Assembly (NCBI GenBank): GCA_022113835.1
Contig: JAILWY010000028.1
Span: forward strand, 4,935,001-4,999,000
Reading direction: 5' to 3'
DNA length: 64,000 nucleotides
Origin: Atopsyche davidsoni
Taxonomy: Eukaryota > Arthropoda > Insecta > Trichoptera > Hydrobiosidae
Below are positions 1-34,649 of this stretch, piece by piece. Each line of letters opens with the position of its first letter. Position 1 is the stretch's first letter. A program made the translations under genes and the position numbers. The notes beneath the pieces are model-generated. The model worked only from the letters and a program-made list of their open reading frames with translations, had not been told where the DNA came from and searched no databases.

Positions 1-1060
1 AACCGAATCGTTAAAAAGCGTCATTTCGATTGCAAAATAAACGCTTATTCCACTTTCGCGAATAACTTATGTGTCGCATTGCTCAACAAATGAAAATGCG
101 TAACAATGTGGCGTCGGACATTAGAAATGGGCCAATCTGCGGCGGGTGTCCATACATATGATAATATCCCCATACGTATAGACATAATTAATAATAAGTA
201 ACAGGTGCATGGGAATTCATGGGATGGAGAAACACTGCCCTCCATAATATTTTATAATTGCTTATTAAATAAGCTTCGGTATTGCCACCAGTCGGCAACA
301 GAAAATCGCCTGGGAACACGTGTTTTGAGCTATTTATCACAGCCTGTTTTTGGAAGAACAATACAACTCTCTTTATAGAAACAAGGCATCATTCTGTACG
401 GACTCCAAAATAATTATTGAATAGTCTTGTATGCATTTGCTTGTTGCCTTTCAAGGGCTTATTCAGACCGAAAAGGCCCTGAATTATTATCGTTATAGCT
501 GTTTTTTTTTGTTTGTCACACAGGTAGACTACTGGCGCCGTGTCCAATTCGACTACTGCGGCACTGTACTGAGTGAGTATCTATGAAACCGATTGCAGTA
601 TTTTAATATATTTTAATTGTTTTTTGCGGAGCCACTTTTTTTGCACAATTTTAATGTTTCTAAAGTTGTATAAAAATATACTTTATTTTAAGCGGAAATT
701 TAAATTTTGTTTTCACATTAATTTAATAAAACAAAAAATAAATAAATCAGATAATAGGAGTGTGAAAATTTACTCTGCGTTTCTTTTAGATTACTACTAA
801 AAAAATTCTCACCTCGCAGTAACTTTTTTCAACTATTAAGATGAAAATCAAAATAAAACTATTTCTACAACATTAAGGGATATACATAACCTGTTTTTTT
901 TATTACTAAATAAAAAAAATACTAGGTAATAAAAAAAAAAAGTCTGTAAGGCGAAAATCCAAATATAATTATTACCTGTTGTAGTCAAATAAAAAATACG
1001 TCATGGTGTTTTTACCACTGAGGCGAAAATAGAAATTTCCACAGAATTTTAGGGTATACA
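1..1060. other. AT-rich sequence, no gene seen
   Basis: Low-GC sequence with many A/T runs. Open frames are short (at most about 75 codons), have no recognisable domain and no splice-site context. I see no RNA gene or clear transposon end in it. Confidence 0.6.
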
Positions 1061-1086
1061 TAACCTAAAATATTACCTGTATTTTG

Positions 1087-1089
<3 letters not shown>

Positions 1090-1118
<29 letters not shown>
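1090..1118. repeat. (TA)n microsatellite
   Basis: An uninterrupted TA dinucleotide run of about 28 bases. The short minus-strand frame that reads IYIYIY here is a by-product of the repeat. Confidence 0.9.
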
Positions 1119-1122
<4 letters not shown>

Positions 1123-1548
1123 TAGTATACTAGCACAGCACTTGGAGTCTCTTCTCCTCGCACAGTGCTTCGAGCTGCCAATAATGGACTGACGGTGGAA
1201 TCGTCCACTCGGATTTGCGCACTCCGAGAGTCAGCGATTTTATTGTTTCGACACAATTGACCTGATTTTACACGCAACACGCTGAGCACGCGTGTTTAGT
1301 GTCCACACACCAAAAACTAATAACACACAAACCTTAGTAAATCATTAAAATACAACACCCCAAACGAAGTTATTTCTTTATCAAGTGCTTTTTTTTTTAG
1401 ACATACTAATTCGGCTGTACTTCCGACTTTTGCGAATTCCGCATCCATGTTAGCTTTCTGCTTCCGATGGTTTTTTTTTTTTTAATACAGTCTATTACCT
1501 TGCGCATTCTGTGCAAGGCTTTGCGGAGAGCATTTGTGGAAATTTTGC

Positions 1549-1715
1549 ATCCCTGATATAAATACCTGCTGCAGAAGGAGTATCAGATCTGAATGCCAGA
1601 GTATTGTTAAGAAAGGATCCCCTACACTATTTCCCATAAGAAAACCATGAACAGACATGGAGTTTTGCTCACTGAGACGGTCTCCAACCTCCTCTGAGGA
1701 AAGTCACTTCAAGAA
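1549..1715 (+). repeat. fragment of dispersed SINE-like element
   Basis: Shares the words GGAGTATCAGATCT, AACCATGAACA, GCTCACTGAGA and CCAACCTCCTCTGAGGA, in the same order, with copies near 38.1, 41.1, 45.5 and 49.6 kb. It ends with an AAGAAGAAA-rich tail. Only part of the element is present. Confidence 0.6.
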
Positions 1716-2207
1716 GAAAAAAAAATTCCTTAGTATTACGGATGAGTTTAAAGTTGATATTGTATCATATACTTACACACATTTTTTTATTTAAATATAT
1801 TTATAATTTAACCCGATTAAGGTCATGGTTGTTTTCTTCTATAAATAAAACAAGAAGACCTTAAATTAAATAATTTAAATTTTACCTGTTTTATATTATT
1901 TGCGTAGTTTCACTAAACGTCTAGAACAAGAGATTTCACAAACTATTTCTACATATAACTAGTGCACTCAATAATATTTTTTTTTATATTTGTACTAACA
2001 GTTTATTTTACATGTGAGATTATTTTTGATTAGTTTAGCTTTTTTTTGTGCGAAAAGGTTTAAGGAAATATTATATAGTACATAGTAGATTATTATCGCC
2101 TGCTTGGTACAGTGTTGTTTTTTTTTTTAAGTCTTATATTATTTGGCCGTGCTCTTGCGGTGTTTTTGTTTCTAATTAATCAGCACCAGGTAAGACACAA
2201 TAATTAG

Positions 2208-2235
2208 GATACCTGATACCTGATACCTGATACCT
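2208..2235. repeat. 7-bp tandem repeat, four units
   Basis: Four head-to-tail copies of GATACCT. Too short to assign a function. Confidence 0.85.
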
Positions 2236-2676
2236 TGGCCTGCTTAAGGTAATATTCTTCTGTTATAGTCATATAAACAAGTAGACAGGCAAAGGCCGTG
2301 GTGCTCGTTTCTCGCTGGAGTGCTATTAAAAAACAATAAAACTTATTAAATAATAATTTAATCTAGATTTTATTTGCTATATAACTGTATAAAAGCATAA
2401 TTATTTATTAATACTGTTGAGACAAGCTGTTGGAAAAATTAAAAATAAGCTGCAATATTATTCAGTCTGATCAGTGTCTAGAGTTCATTTCGCTGCACAG
2501 AAAAATCTATTATTGTAATTAAAAATAATAATAATATATGATCATAAATCTGCTTGCTGAGCAATTTATTCCAGCCACTTGTATATGATTGTACACATGA
2601 TTTTTTTAGTACTTAAAAATTTAGTACGTACTTTATCTGTGTGCCCTAGTTTGCGATGAAATATGGTCTACTAAGG

Positions 2677-2879
2677 CAGGGGTCGGCAAGCCGCGGCTCG
2701 CGGGCCGAATGAACTCAGTGATCGATGATTTGATGATTTGATGATTCTCAACACCTGTAGTAGTGATTCTGACTGGCCTGGAAGCATTGAGTGTTCGAGG
2801 CCACACCTTATCAGCCAGTAGCGCACTTCAAAGAGGATCGCGAGCAGATGTGTGGGTGGGTCGAGGTTGGCGACCCCTG
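2677..2879. mobile_element. hAT-type MITE
   Basis: The left end CAGGGGTCGGCAAG and the right end GGCGACCCCTG form imperfect inverted termini of the CAGGGGT type common in hAT elements. About 203 bp with no transposase. The flanking 8-mers do not match, so the target duplication is decayed or an end is misplaced. A 126-codon plus frame runs through it but looks like chance. Confidence 0.6.
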
Positions 2880-3120
2880 CATCCATCCATCGAGTCCATC
2901 CCTCCGGCCTCGCGCAGAGGTGGTCACGCCGGACCACCTTAACCTGTCAGAATTTTCCGCCGCGACATTATCTAACATTGACCAAGAATATGTTAACGTC
3001 CGCACCAAAGTCAAGTGGAACCTTTCAAGGGCAAACACTCGTGACGATTTTGATTACAACAACTGCCGCTTACTAAACTGGGTCTTCGTAAGCCTCGGCG
3101 TAGTAAAAATCACAATTCTC

Positions 3121-3123
<3 letters not shown>

Positions 3124-3154
<31 letters not shown>
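3124..3154. repeat. (TA)n microsatellite
   Basis: An uninterrupted TA run just right of the hAT MITE region. Confidence 0.9.
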
Positions 3155-3157
<3 letters not shown>

Positions 3158-3274
3158 AATATATATATTAGAATTTGATAGGAAAATTCCAGAAAAAGGG
3201 CCCATTTTGCTTTGGCCAATAAAGGCGGCCACATGAATGATGTTGTATTCAAAAACTAATTCAAGTAAATTGTA

Positions 3275-3379
3275 AAAAGCCAAATGAAATAAAAATACAT
3301 TGTATATATAAAAATCAGTTGCTTTTTTGAAAGTTATTTATTATTCACACACCGACATAAAATGTGGCGCACCCTGTAT
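3275..3379. mobile_element. partial MITE of the GTGCGCCA family
   Basis: Reads into CCGACATAAAATGTGGCGCA followed by CCCTGTA. It matches the right arm of the foldback MITE at 47,204-47,409, including the preceding ATCAGTTGCTTTTTT-like segment. The left arm is missing or too diverged to see. Confidence 0.6.
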
Positions 3380-3479
3380 ACGCATTTTTTTAATGATAAT
3401 GTATTGCGGGTTGGTGTCGACAATCTCACTTCTTCACACATCGGAGTGTAAAGAGGAAATATATATTTGTGTTTTGGGA

Positions 3480-3705
3480 TAGCCTTGCGCGTGCCGGCCG
3501 TGCCGATTGTGGATTATTGAATTGATTTTCCTTTAAAACTGGTTCCTGATGCCCGAGTCTGCGGTTGCGTCAGAGCTGAGTGGCCCAGGAAGTGCTCGGC
3601 TCAATGGCGCCGCCCGCCGCGCCTTGACCACGTCCCACTGCCTGGGCGATGCCTCTGGGTGGCGAAAGGGCTCTCACGGTCGCACCCGAGTGATTCAATA
3701 ATCCT
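3480..3705. other. GC-rich segment, unassigned
   Basis: A block markedly richer in G+C than its surroundings, without a long open frame on either strand. It could be a remnant of a transposon or of an old exon. I recognise no motif. Confidence 0.4.
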
Positions 3706-4384
3706 TTTAACCCCTTGGTTTATTATATACATATATACACACACACACACACTCATACATACAACACTTGCACAATCGATTCACATTATACAGGAAACTA
3801 TTATACAGGCATCTCAGGTGTGATATCTTGCTTTTACCTGTTTGATATATTTACAGCTACTATTCACGTTTTATTTTTATTTTTATATATAAGTTGAGAA
3901 TGTTTTACTAATTCAATATTAGTAATATAAATTATCTTGATGTCTATGTCAGTATTTTTTTTTTTTTTTTTGGAAAAATTATTTATGTTTTTAGTGTTAC
4001 AAAAATCGTAAATAGTGTCAGTCGTAAATTTAAATACAGCTATAAAAATACTGACATGCATTTCTTTGAAGTTTAAGGAATGAGTTATGTAAAATATTTA
4101 TATTTATGAGAGTTTTAAAAGATAAAAATTTAATTTAAGTTACCAATGCCATCTGTGTTTTTTTTAAGTGAAACTAGTTTATTTATATTAAAAGGTTTGT
4201 GTCCTTGCTACATTAAATTAAATTTTATATAAATGCGAACTTGAAAGAGAAGAATAACACGTTATAATCTCTTATAAATATTTTTCTCAATACGTCTTCT
4301 AAAGGCATAAATAAAATACATGAATAATAGTAAAAAAATCAGTGTGCTCCACTCGTTCTCCATACATACATTTTGTAGGCTTAC

Positions 4385-4456
4385 CATATGGTCCGTTATA
4401 ACTGGGACTGTCTTGAAGATATGATCCCGGTGTCATCGCCAGATTGTTACATTGTC
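4385..4456 (-). CDS. weak candidate internal exon, unknown gene
   Basis: On the minus strand a CAG acceptor (exon begins GACAATG) and a GTAAGC donor bound 72 bases that are open with phase 2 in and 1 out. The predicted peptide is rich in Ser, Pro, Tyr and Asn (it includes MTPGSYLQDSPSYN), like a low-complexity tail of a regulatory protein. The acceptor has a poor pyrimidine tract and I find no partner exons. It may be chance. Confidence 0.25.
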
Positions 4457-7400
4457 CTGGATTATTGATGAATATCTATAAAAGCTTTGGTCAAATACTG
4501 ATCGAGACAGTAAATGTGAGTTCACAGGATTTACATAATTGTTTTAGTAACCGTGTAGATCGAAAAAAGCATAGGGGAGTAAAATCAAATCGGATACAAA
4601 AATAAAGACAAATTTTAAATGAAAAACAACCATATATTAAAGCAATATAATCATCTATAGTTTTACAATTATTATTATTATAAATATTACATTATCTTGT
4701 GTCTGAACAACCCTCCAAGTCCACGTTCTCACAATCAAGCAGAGCGGCGTGATCTCTCCCCTCGCGAGCAGCGGCCGGCTCCCTTCTCTCTCCACGTATA
4801 AACATTCAAAACGGTATTACTTCAGACAATAAAACATCTACACCCGACTTCAAATTGAATATCGATTTTATCTAAATTTTACGGATTGATATTTATTAAT
4901 ACAGGGAAAAATAACAAATTTGAACGCTCGTCTTTTCATCTCTCAATTTAAAACGATTTAAGCAGCTGATAAAAACAGTCAAGCTTTTTTAAAGCCAGAT
5001 TTTGTCGATGCCTGTCAACGGACACAGTATATATAAATGCACAAAGATTTTCGGTTAATTAGAAAATACGATGAAAAGAGCGAAGCATTCCTGTCCTTCA
5101 TTGAAACGTGAAAATAATATAAATTGCTATTACATCACAAGTAAAAATAAATACTGCAGGATTGTCAAGATCCACTCGGTGAGCACAAATAAAAAATAAA
5201 TGCAAGTGGCGATGTAATCAACGACTTGTCGGCCTACAAACGTAATTCAACAGATGATCATTAATTAACCCACTACAGATACGAGAATGTCTAAATTATT
5301 GTCTATTAGTCTATTCTTACGAGTTTACATTAATTACGGCGCTCGCCGATCGAAGAGATGAAAAAGAATCACGCCGTCTCTGCTCGTAACACACTGCATG
5401 GTCGCCGTAGGGCTCTTCAAAAACACACAGCAAAGTCCAGTCTCCGTATCATGTCGACGACTCCTGCCACACGAGCGCATTTTGTTCAATGCAAGACTCA
5501 AACATTTAATGTCTTAAATACATACATACAATTGTGCAAAAAATCTTTTAAACATGTATCGTTTAACCGTTTAAACTTCAATGGAGCAGCTTTTGTCTAC
5601 GCAGGAGCCGTCAAAATGGTAAGATTATTTTTGAGAAGCTCCGCCTTGCCGGTATGTTCATATTTCATTAGTTATTTATAAAAATCTCTAAGTTTTATCG
5701 TGTCCTCACATCGATTACTAAAACGATATCAAGCGTTCCGATGTCGGCAAGGGAGTTCATCGATAAACACAATTCTTTTAAATAATAATAATATAAGTCC
5801 ATATACTATAAATGAATTATGGCTTTGCAAAAATGCTACGTTGAAATATGAAATCCGGTTCAAGAGCCGTCGACTCAAAAATTAAGTATACACAGTTTAA
5901 TTATTTTTTAAAACAAATATTTTACATTATTTATTGGTGCGTATCTTTGCAGAACCGTACAGGAACTCGTTTAATGTCCAACATGAAAGCTACACATCAT
6001 CAGTACGCAGGTCCAAAGTGACTACTCTTCTGAACCCATTGACAGCATCACATCATTAAATGTACGTTTTATTTTATCCTACAAGTTTTCATATAAATAA
6101 ATTGCACTCAAAGCATTTTTTTTTTACACAAGGTACCGCAAGCTAGAATCCCATCCTGAATACGATGATAGCAATTTTGCCCTCTTGCTGCAAACCCTAC
6201 AGTGGACTACGTCATCACGTAATAAATCATGCGGCAGTATGAAAAACCACCGATGCCATTTGCATACAAAAAAACTAACCTTCAAGACACGTGACAACGG
6301 ACTCAGCGTTTTGAAACGTAACACATGAAAATGAAAAAAAAACCCAACCGGTTATACTGATAATAACTTGATCCACATCTATTCAAGTAGTCGACGAAGA
6401 ATATTATTAATACGAGAGTAGGAATAGAAAAAGTTATCATTAATAAGCGGGTGAGCTGCCATTTATATTACAAAACCACTCAATTCACATTTTTGAGACT
6501 TAAAAAAACTCGTAGTAAAAAGTGACATCGCGTGGTCTCGCAGAATAAGCGACAATAAACAAGAAAACGGAAAATAATATTGAGAATACGTCTTTATATC
6601 TAAATAGTCCAGGCGATCGTAACGAGTAATGTATACATAAAGTCAAATAACATAATCACAATAGAGAGTCAAAACATTGATTAATAATAAGCAATGAAGC
6701 AGTCACTGTAGCGGTTAGCTTAAGTGTTTTTTTTTTATACGTACACTAAGAATAAATCATACCGTAAATAAAGTCTATTAAGTGAGATTTCAAAATCGTG
6801 AACCCCCCTCCGAGGGGGTGCAGACGATGCTGGCCGTATAACCGTGCCGAGGAGTGATCGGGTGGACGGTCGGACACATACACGACATATTACTTTACAG
6901 GAGTGTTATGATGAAAAGAATAACTCGGTACCGATCGAAACGGACCTCGTATCGTCATCGGATATTACAAAAATTAATCTAAATAAAACAGTACGATTCA
7001 ATTTCAAATCAAAAGACGTAATATTGTTTATATTTGAAGTATATAGATAAATTCATGTTGTTTTCAAACCGTCCTTGAGTGTTTTCATTTTATAGATTAC
7101 TTAAAAAAAAAAATGCCATTCACCGAGTCCCCGAATATACAAAGAAATCTACGACATTAAAAATTTTCAAGCAAAGCTTTTGAAATAAAAATAATTATTA
7201 CACTTTTATATTTTCTATTCTACACCAAAAATTAAGCGAGTCCGTTTAAAATATAATAATTATTCGAATTTGACGCTTTATAAAGATTGAACGGCAGATC
7301 TGAACCGACTCGGGCGGGTGATTGAACTTTCTATACACTTCAGGTTGGAAACGGTAAATATATTATACGATGCTTTAAGCTTTATTAAAATGAATAAGAT

Positions 7401-10400
7401 TCGGGTTTTACAGGTGAGGGATTTTTTATACACACAGTTTTAAGACAAGATTCCATCGGAGCGATTTAAGATATGTACGGACTCTTCGAGTGCAGGGGAA
7501 GTTTAAAACCGACTGAAAGCCCGAGCGGATGGATCGGCTCGATAGGGTCGGACAAATAAAAGAAGAGGGCATTAATTGACGGTGTGCAAGTTCACTTAAT
7601 TATTTAAGATACAATCCGCACGCTGATTTGGACAAATTTTGTGCATCGAATCGTTTTGACGGAAAATTTACGTGGCGATGAACCTGTCTTCTATTATAAC
7701 TATGCCGAAACCACGTTCGGAGAAAATGTCGCGCGTTTTAAAAATATATTTTCAATATTTTTTCCACCGATGAACACGTCGAAATATGCAGTGGAATAGC
7801 TTAAAAAAATAATACAAAGTTTCAAAAAGTAATTTAAGGCATTGACTGTACATTTGAACATCCGTTTTATGATTAATTTTCTTTAGTGATATCGACAGTA
7901 TTAATGGCACATGTACAAAACAAAAAAAAAAACTATATTTTACTGTCCAGAGAATCTGCGGCGTTAGCGCGCATGTTTCCTTGAAAGACGCTCGTCAATT
8001 TTTAAATAAATAACTTTGAATGGGTAAAATACATTTTTTACAAAAACAAAATAGTTTAAAAAAATGCACACGCATTTATATAATATACATGTAACCTAAG
8101 GAGACCCGTTGGTTCTTTTTTTTCACATGATTTAATTTTCCTAACAATGATTGCGAATGAAACTGAACGAGTCCATTCCTAGCACGCAAGCAAATGACCC
8201 GACTGCTTCGCTTCCACCGGTGCCGACCGCGCCCAGCACTCGCAGCGGGGACTTCCTATCACATTTAGATCACACCAAAATAACTGCTCTTCGCATGCAT
8301 TAATAAAATTAAAAAAAAACATATATATATAATTAAAGTACGCAGGATTATTGCTCAGAATTCTCCGTCAAGAACAATTACTTTTCGTGTGACAATAATA
8401 TTTTTTAGATTGCAATATTTTCAGAAAGCGGTATGAGAGCTGCGGAGTCGTACGACAGTATTGGGCGAGGTGCTCAGGCCGAGTGGACAGCGATGGCGGG
8501 AAAAGTCGTGCTCGGTGAACTACAAATGATATATACAAGCCGTCCGCGGGCCAAGCCGTATTTACAAGTGAGTGTAAAAGCCGATTAGTGTAATTATATA
8601 TATATATATTATGTCACAATATATCTTCCACCATTGAATGCAGACAATCGATTCAACGGCGGAAATCATAAGTCTATGTAGAAAACCAACGGAAAACGAG
8701 ACCATGTCGTCATATTTTTTCAATATCCCTTGCATTTTACACTAACCCAAACTGATTATTAGCAAATTCAAAGTCTTTGGCATTATTAGTATTACAATCG
8801 ACCGACAGACGAGGAAGCTAACGGAGACATTTGCTGTCAGACTAAACTATATCACTGAAGAAGGTCGCACCGGAGCAGAAGCGAACAATCGGAATGGGTT
8901 AATGCATTTCATCGACCATTGTTCCTTTGGATATTTAAGAAATTAATTTTATTTAAGTAATATTATATATATTAAATAATAATTGTAGATGAGAATTGTT
9001 TGGGGAAATTAGTTTGCCTTAGATATTCATTTTAACTTTATAAACGAGTCATATTATCCGAGTATCTCAAACGTTTCATTCTGACCGCGCGCAGCCGACG
9101 GACGAGTACTGAAAACTAACCACTCGAAATATTTCAATTATATTAATATTAATCTTATTCTCATCGAACCTATTTTGCTGCGGCGGAATCGCTTTGAACA
9201 TCGTCAACTCTTCAAATGAGAATATTGTTTAAACAGCAAATGCCTGCCGCAGCAATGTAGAGGTTAAAAATAGTGTGACTTCTCGCATACATCCCTGCGA
9301 TTGCGGAGACAAAAGCGAGTGTTGTAGAATATTCAGCGATGTACTGGTCCACGGGCTGCGCACAAGCAGAGGGCCGATCGGAATGGGGGCGGGGAGCGCT
9401 CTCTCCGGCCGTTTACCTTCTAGGCTATGACAGTTCAGTCTTAACTTAAAACAAAGCGAAAATTAACAAGAGAGAAAATTGACTAGATTGTGAGCTGTTC
9501 ATTAAATAATTATTCAATAAAATTATATATACAAGAGCATTGAATCGGTCCCCGTGTGCTTAAATCTTTCAGTGCGTTGGGTGCTTTAAAATTAATGTAC
9601 AATGATAATTTTTTTGTGTCCTTTTTACATCGTACATAAAGAGATGGATACGTGCACATCCATTTCTGAAATACCACCGCCGCCTCGGTCGATAGGCTGC
9701 GTGCATGCTATCCAAGCTGGGATTCATTATGCAGCTGATCGAATAGCAGATTTTAAAGCAAAAGGCCAGCAGCGAATGTGAAAAATATATTTATATATCA
9801 AAAGCGAAAGTCTTTTTTGATTTGAACGGGTATTTTTGAAAGCGTGCAAACGAGAAACGTGACTTGCGAGATCGTTAGTTTCCTTCCCGCGACACACTTA
9901 CCAATATGAGATTGAGCCGATGAATATTTCACATAAAAGATCTATATTATCACAAAGTCAATATATGGTTATTTTAACCGGTTTATCATCTAGCTTAAAA
10001 AATAAAACTCGTCAAGGTAAATAAGAATCGCGAGTTGTATCCGAAAGAGACAAAAGAATATTAACTACTGCGGCAGGGTTAACAATTACTCGAGTATTTA
10101 TAAGTCTCGATTCAATTACCCGATCGAAGTAAGGACACTTGTTGCATTAAAAAAAGTACACTCACAGGAAGCGATTCAAATAGTTTATACAAAAAAGGCA
10201 TAATATGACATCAAACACGTGAAAACTGAACCACAACCGCCGCACGCACTCCAGCTTGCCGGTGCTCATCGCACGAGACGCCGGAAAACAAACCGGAAGC
10301 GAGTGGCAATGCGTGCAAAGTGTCATTCGTCCGACAAATAAAAGTGAACAACTTAAATTATTAGAGTGAGCATTGAGTCTTAATTTTAAAAATAATAAAA

Positions 10401-11895
10401 TGTACGCACGGGAAACGAGTCGACGCGACGTCATCGTCGAGTACGGCAAAAATAACGCAAGTACAAATTGAATTACGTAGCCCCTCCGAGTTGACGAGGC
10501 GCTGGCTCTAAGTGGCCGTAAGGATAGTAACCTAAAAATAAATATAATAAGTATGCATATCTCACCGCACTTCCAATTCAAAATCAGTTTATATATTACA
10601 GATAAAACCCATCGAGTCCACCCATTTCACTTAACACATTTAAAGTCCACGTCTCTAAGTTACCTTACCTCTCACTATACAAATACATAAATATAGTTTC
10701 TTAGTACGTCGTTATATTTCCTATATAAATTAATGGCAACAATGAACGAATCGATGTTTCGCACAAAGCGTGAGTTTAGGAAGCCTTACACATTATAACA
10801 GCCAATTTCTGTCAGGCCGGCGCTCGCGAGCGCCTTCTTATTCTTATCTCATGATTATGCACGCCGGTCGTTCGCCAGCCTCGTTCACCGCGAGGGACTA
10901 ACAAGAGCCGGGGCTCGCTTTCTGTAAGACATAAATTTTGCACTTGTGTATAAAATTAAGAATTTCGCCGTTCGTCATTCGGTCAGCATGAATATTTTTA
11001 TAAAAATTATCATTCGGACACTGCAGTGGCGGACCGTTGGATTCGTATTTATACTCAATTCTGTAAATAATATTATTCGGGTTTCATCGTCGTCTGCAAA
11101 ATTGACGGGTTCGCATGCTCCGTGTAGTCGGCCTCGTGATGATGTATGCACTGGACAGCAGAGAGCGGCCTTCGAGGTGTCATCACAATAACAGCGCTGC
11201 GGCTGGTACATTGTTCATTTGAAATAGTATAGACTAGATTCCATATTACATTATTATGTGCACTATTTTTAAGGATATTGATATTCTCATTGCATAAACA
11301 ATGTAAATAATATTTTACTTTCAGATAAAACTCTGATATCGTCACATCCGTAGCATAGCAAGATCTCAAAGCAGTATCACAGTGAAATCAATTTTCTTCT
11401 AGACTAGTATGGTGCAAACTTTCTTAAGATAGTTTCGCAAGTCCCTCGATCAATATTCCGAGCATATCCGGCCAAAACCAAACTGCCCTTGGTTGGCAGC
11501 AGTCCGTCGGCATCAGCCATGCGTCCTCGTTTCTGCGCTTTGTGTGCTATCCGGTTGATGCACTCGTCATGTCTGAAGCGCTCGGTGCAACATGTATATA
11601 TATATATATTTATTTACCTTGCTGATCATGATTAGTGATATTTATCGAAACGACGATTTTACAGCTTCGAAAAATACAAAACGGACACTTTCACACGTAC
11701 ACCCGTCTTCAGGCCGCTCCACGTGGTGTGAGTAGTTTAAACGGAGGCGTAACGCTCACTCTTTCATTTTTTTTAATACTAAGCACGCCGAAAAAGCAAT
11801 TCGATTCTGTCGGTGTTCAAAACGCATCTCTTATTGAACTGTTTGATTTCGAGCGGACGATCCGAGACAGAACGGCACGCGGGGGCGCGGCGCGC
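4457..11895. other. repeat-poor region downstream of Asator; possible long 3' UTR and flank
   Basis: Over 7 kb without recognisable copies of the repeat families that fill 36-64 kb, and with more CG dinucleotides than the rest of the intergenic DNA. Open frames are short and unconvincing (the longest, 139 codons on the minus strand at 10,162-10,581, has no domain). It lies directly 3' of the Asator stop codon. A minus-strand AATAAA sits at 11,614-11,609, about 285 bases after the stop, and several more lie further on. The end of the transcript cannot be placed from sequence alone. Confidence 0.4.
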
Positions 11896-32464
<20,569 letters not shown>

Positions 32465-33469
32465 CTGCAACAAGGCACATTCCACTGTACTATCCGAATA
32501 CTACATTGTAAATTATTGTCACTCAACTACACGCATTCCAATCGGAAAAAAGACATCAATATGGTAAGGTTGTGGTAGGAAGGTGGGCACAGTGCGCGGC
32601 GTGTGCTTGACCCGCTACCCCAATGTTGCAACCTCTATACTCTAACCATTACCTCTGCTGTTTGAATGCAAATATAACATTGTTACATTTATAAAAAGAT
32701 AATTGTTTATCATTAGTTTCTCCATGACTAATGTTATGATTTGATAAATAGCTATGAGATTAGCGAAAATAGCTCAGTCTGAAGAAGCAAAAGAGCGCCC
32801 TATTTTATTACTTTTGTATATCCCCATGCCATTGGTTTTGAATTATTTAATTAAAAGAAAATATTTGATACTTATTTTTATTTAAACAAGATTTTTTCTT
32901 AGAGATTGAGAATGCGACATGCGGAGTCTAAAGGATTGCAATCCTACTCAGAAAAAACCGATTGATCCTAAAGTTTTACGATCCTTCTACATTTAGGAGG
33001 AAATTACTGAGAATATAAGTTAAATAATATACAATTCAATTAAATTAATTATTTTCTAAATATTCATCCAATGGTCAGTTGTTTATTATGTTTTCATTTT
33101 CTGTTTAATTCCGTACGTTGATTCCTTCCCAAGAACTTCAGCATTTTTTTCTGTCCGGACGTAATAAAAAATGTTCAGGGAAGAATAATATTTGCACTAA
33201 ATCCACATTGTTTCAGTTCCAATAAAAAAAAAAAACCACACAGCCATTGAAGCAAAACCATTTGTGATATTTAAGGTGACATATCAAACGTTTGTACGCG
33301 CCGATGATAGTTTTTAAAAATTTCAATATCGACAATGAATAAGTGGAAGGCCGGCGTAAGACGATATCCGCAGCGGCAGAAATTGAGACAGACTTTGCTA
33401 TTTTTATCGATGAGTTTCATAGATCGTTGGTTCCGATGTTAGCCTGGTTCAATATGGGAGACGCAGATT

Positions 33470-33570
33470 CGTTGAGTACTCCTCCAACATTGTTTAAAAT
33501 AAAATCATTTTATAATACCGTATTCACCTGACCTGGCTCCATTAGATTCATGTTTATTTTGATGCGTGTA
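33470..33570 (+). pseudogene. mariner/Tc1-type transposase relic
   Basis: One frame reads YSPDLAPLDSCLF then a stop. This is the conserved motif around the second catalytic Asp of mariner-like transposases (YSPDLAPxDxxLF). The preceding sequence is frameshifted and carries stops. No inverted termini identified. Confidence 0.6.
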
Positions 33571-33929
33571 ATATTCTCTAATGCATTGCGGTCTACTGAC
33601 TATTCATGGCTGTCATTAAAATGTGCTTATTAACAATTTAAAAATTAAATCATTAAAATTAAACTCGTGAAAGTTATTATCATTACTTATAGTTTTAACG
33701 TAACTATAAGCACTATGCGTAGTTATTTGATCATTTTACAGGCTCAAGTATCACTTCATTTCAATCAATACTACCTATATAGTAATAGTGTACATTACAA
33801 AAAACAAAAAGGAAATAATGATGTTAAAATTATTACTTTGTAGCAAAGATTTATTGATTTCAACCATTAACACAATTGCTAAGAAAATAATTAAGAAAAC
33901 GTAACGAGGAGTTTCATTGCAAAGGAATT

Positions 33930-34085
33930 TTTTTTTACACATTTTTCTCTACACAATCTTAATAATGAAAATAGAGTTATCCGTGTATGCTACATGCTGT
34001 AAGCCCCACAACCTGAGCGCAGGACCAGGGGAGATACCGTATTGTAGGCATAGCCCTAAGTATTGCAAATTGACATTAAAAAAAT
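33930..34085 (+). repeat. dispersed repeat, copy 1 of a pair
   Basis: Shares AATGAAAA, a TGTAAGCC..CACAACCTG block, GCGCAGGACCAGGGGA and GCATAG.CCT, in order, with 35,320-35,475. Both copies have the same orientation. Nature unknown. Confidence 0.6.
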
Positions 34086-34649
34086 CTTGTAATCACGTTT
34101 AATTTAGAAGAGTTTCTTGAATTAAAAAAGGGCAATTAGGGTAGGTGCTCTTGCGGCTGGTGGGCATGAAAATGGCATGATGGAAAACAATAAAGTCACG
34201 GGCGCGCACCACCGTCGGGGCACGGCATAATGTAATAAAATCAATTCATTAAAGTTCATTAAAGTGACGGGATTGTCAGTCTGCGGGGGTTATCGTGTAT
34301 TTTTATTTTTAAAACGGTCACGCGAGCCGTCCGCGCGACAGGAATTCTCTCAAAAATCGACTCATCAAGTAAATTGTTATAAAATAAATGCGCGAGTGCG
34401 AAAATATACACGTGATTTATTGTAATTAGGTGGGATTAAAATAAAGGGTGGTAGTGCTGAAAATAATAATGAAAACTTCAAATGCGGATGACACCGAGTG
34501 TCAATTGTGACGGTAACCTTGCTGTATGTCGTATTTGCGATATTCGATGTCTCCCGAGCGGTATCCCCGCAGGGTTTATTTCAGGTTATTTAATGTTTTC
34601 GGTTTCACGGAAACGAGCAAATCGAAAAAATAACTAAAATTGTACGGTG

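Noticed and set aside
10162..10581. 139-codon minus-strand frame, one of the longest in the window
   Set aside because: Unusual composition (Cys/Leu/Phe-rich), no domain or splice context, and it lies in the probable 3' flank of Asator. It looks like chance.
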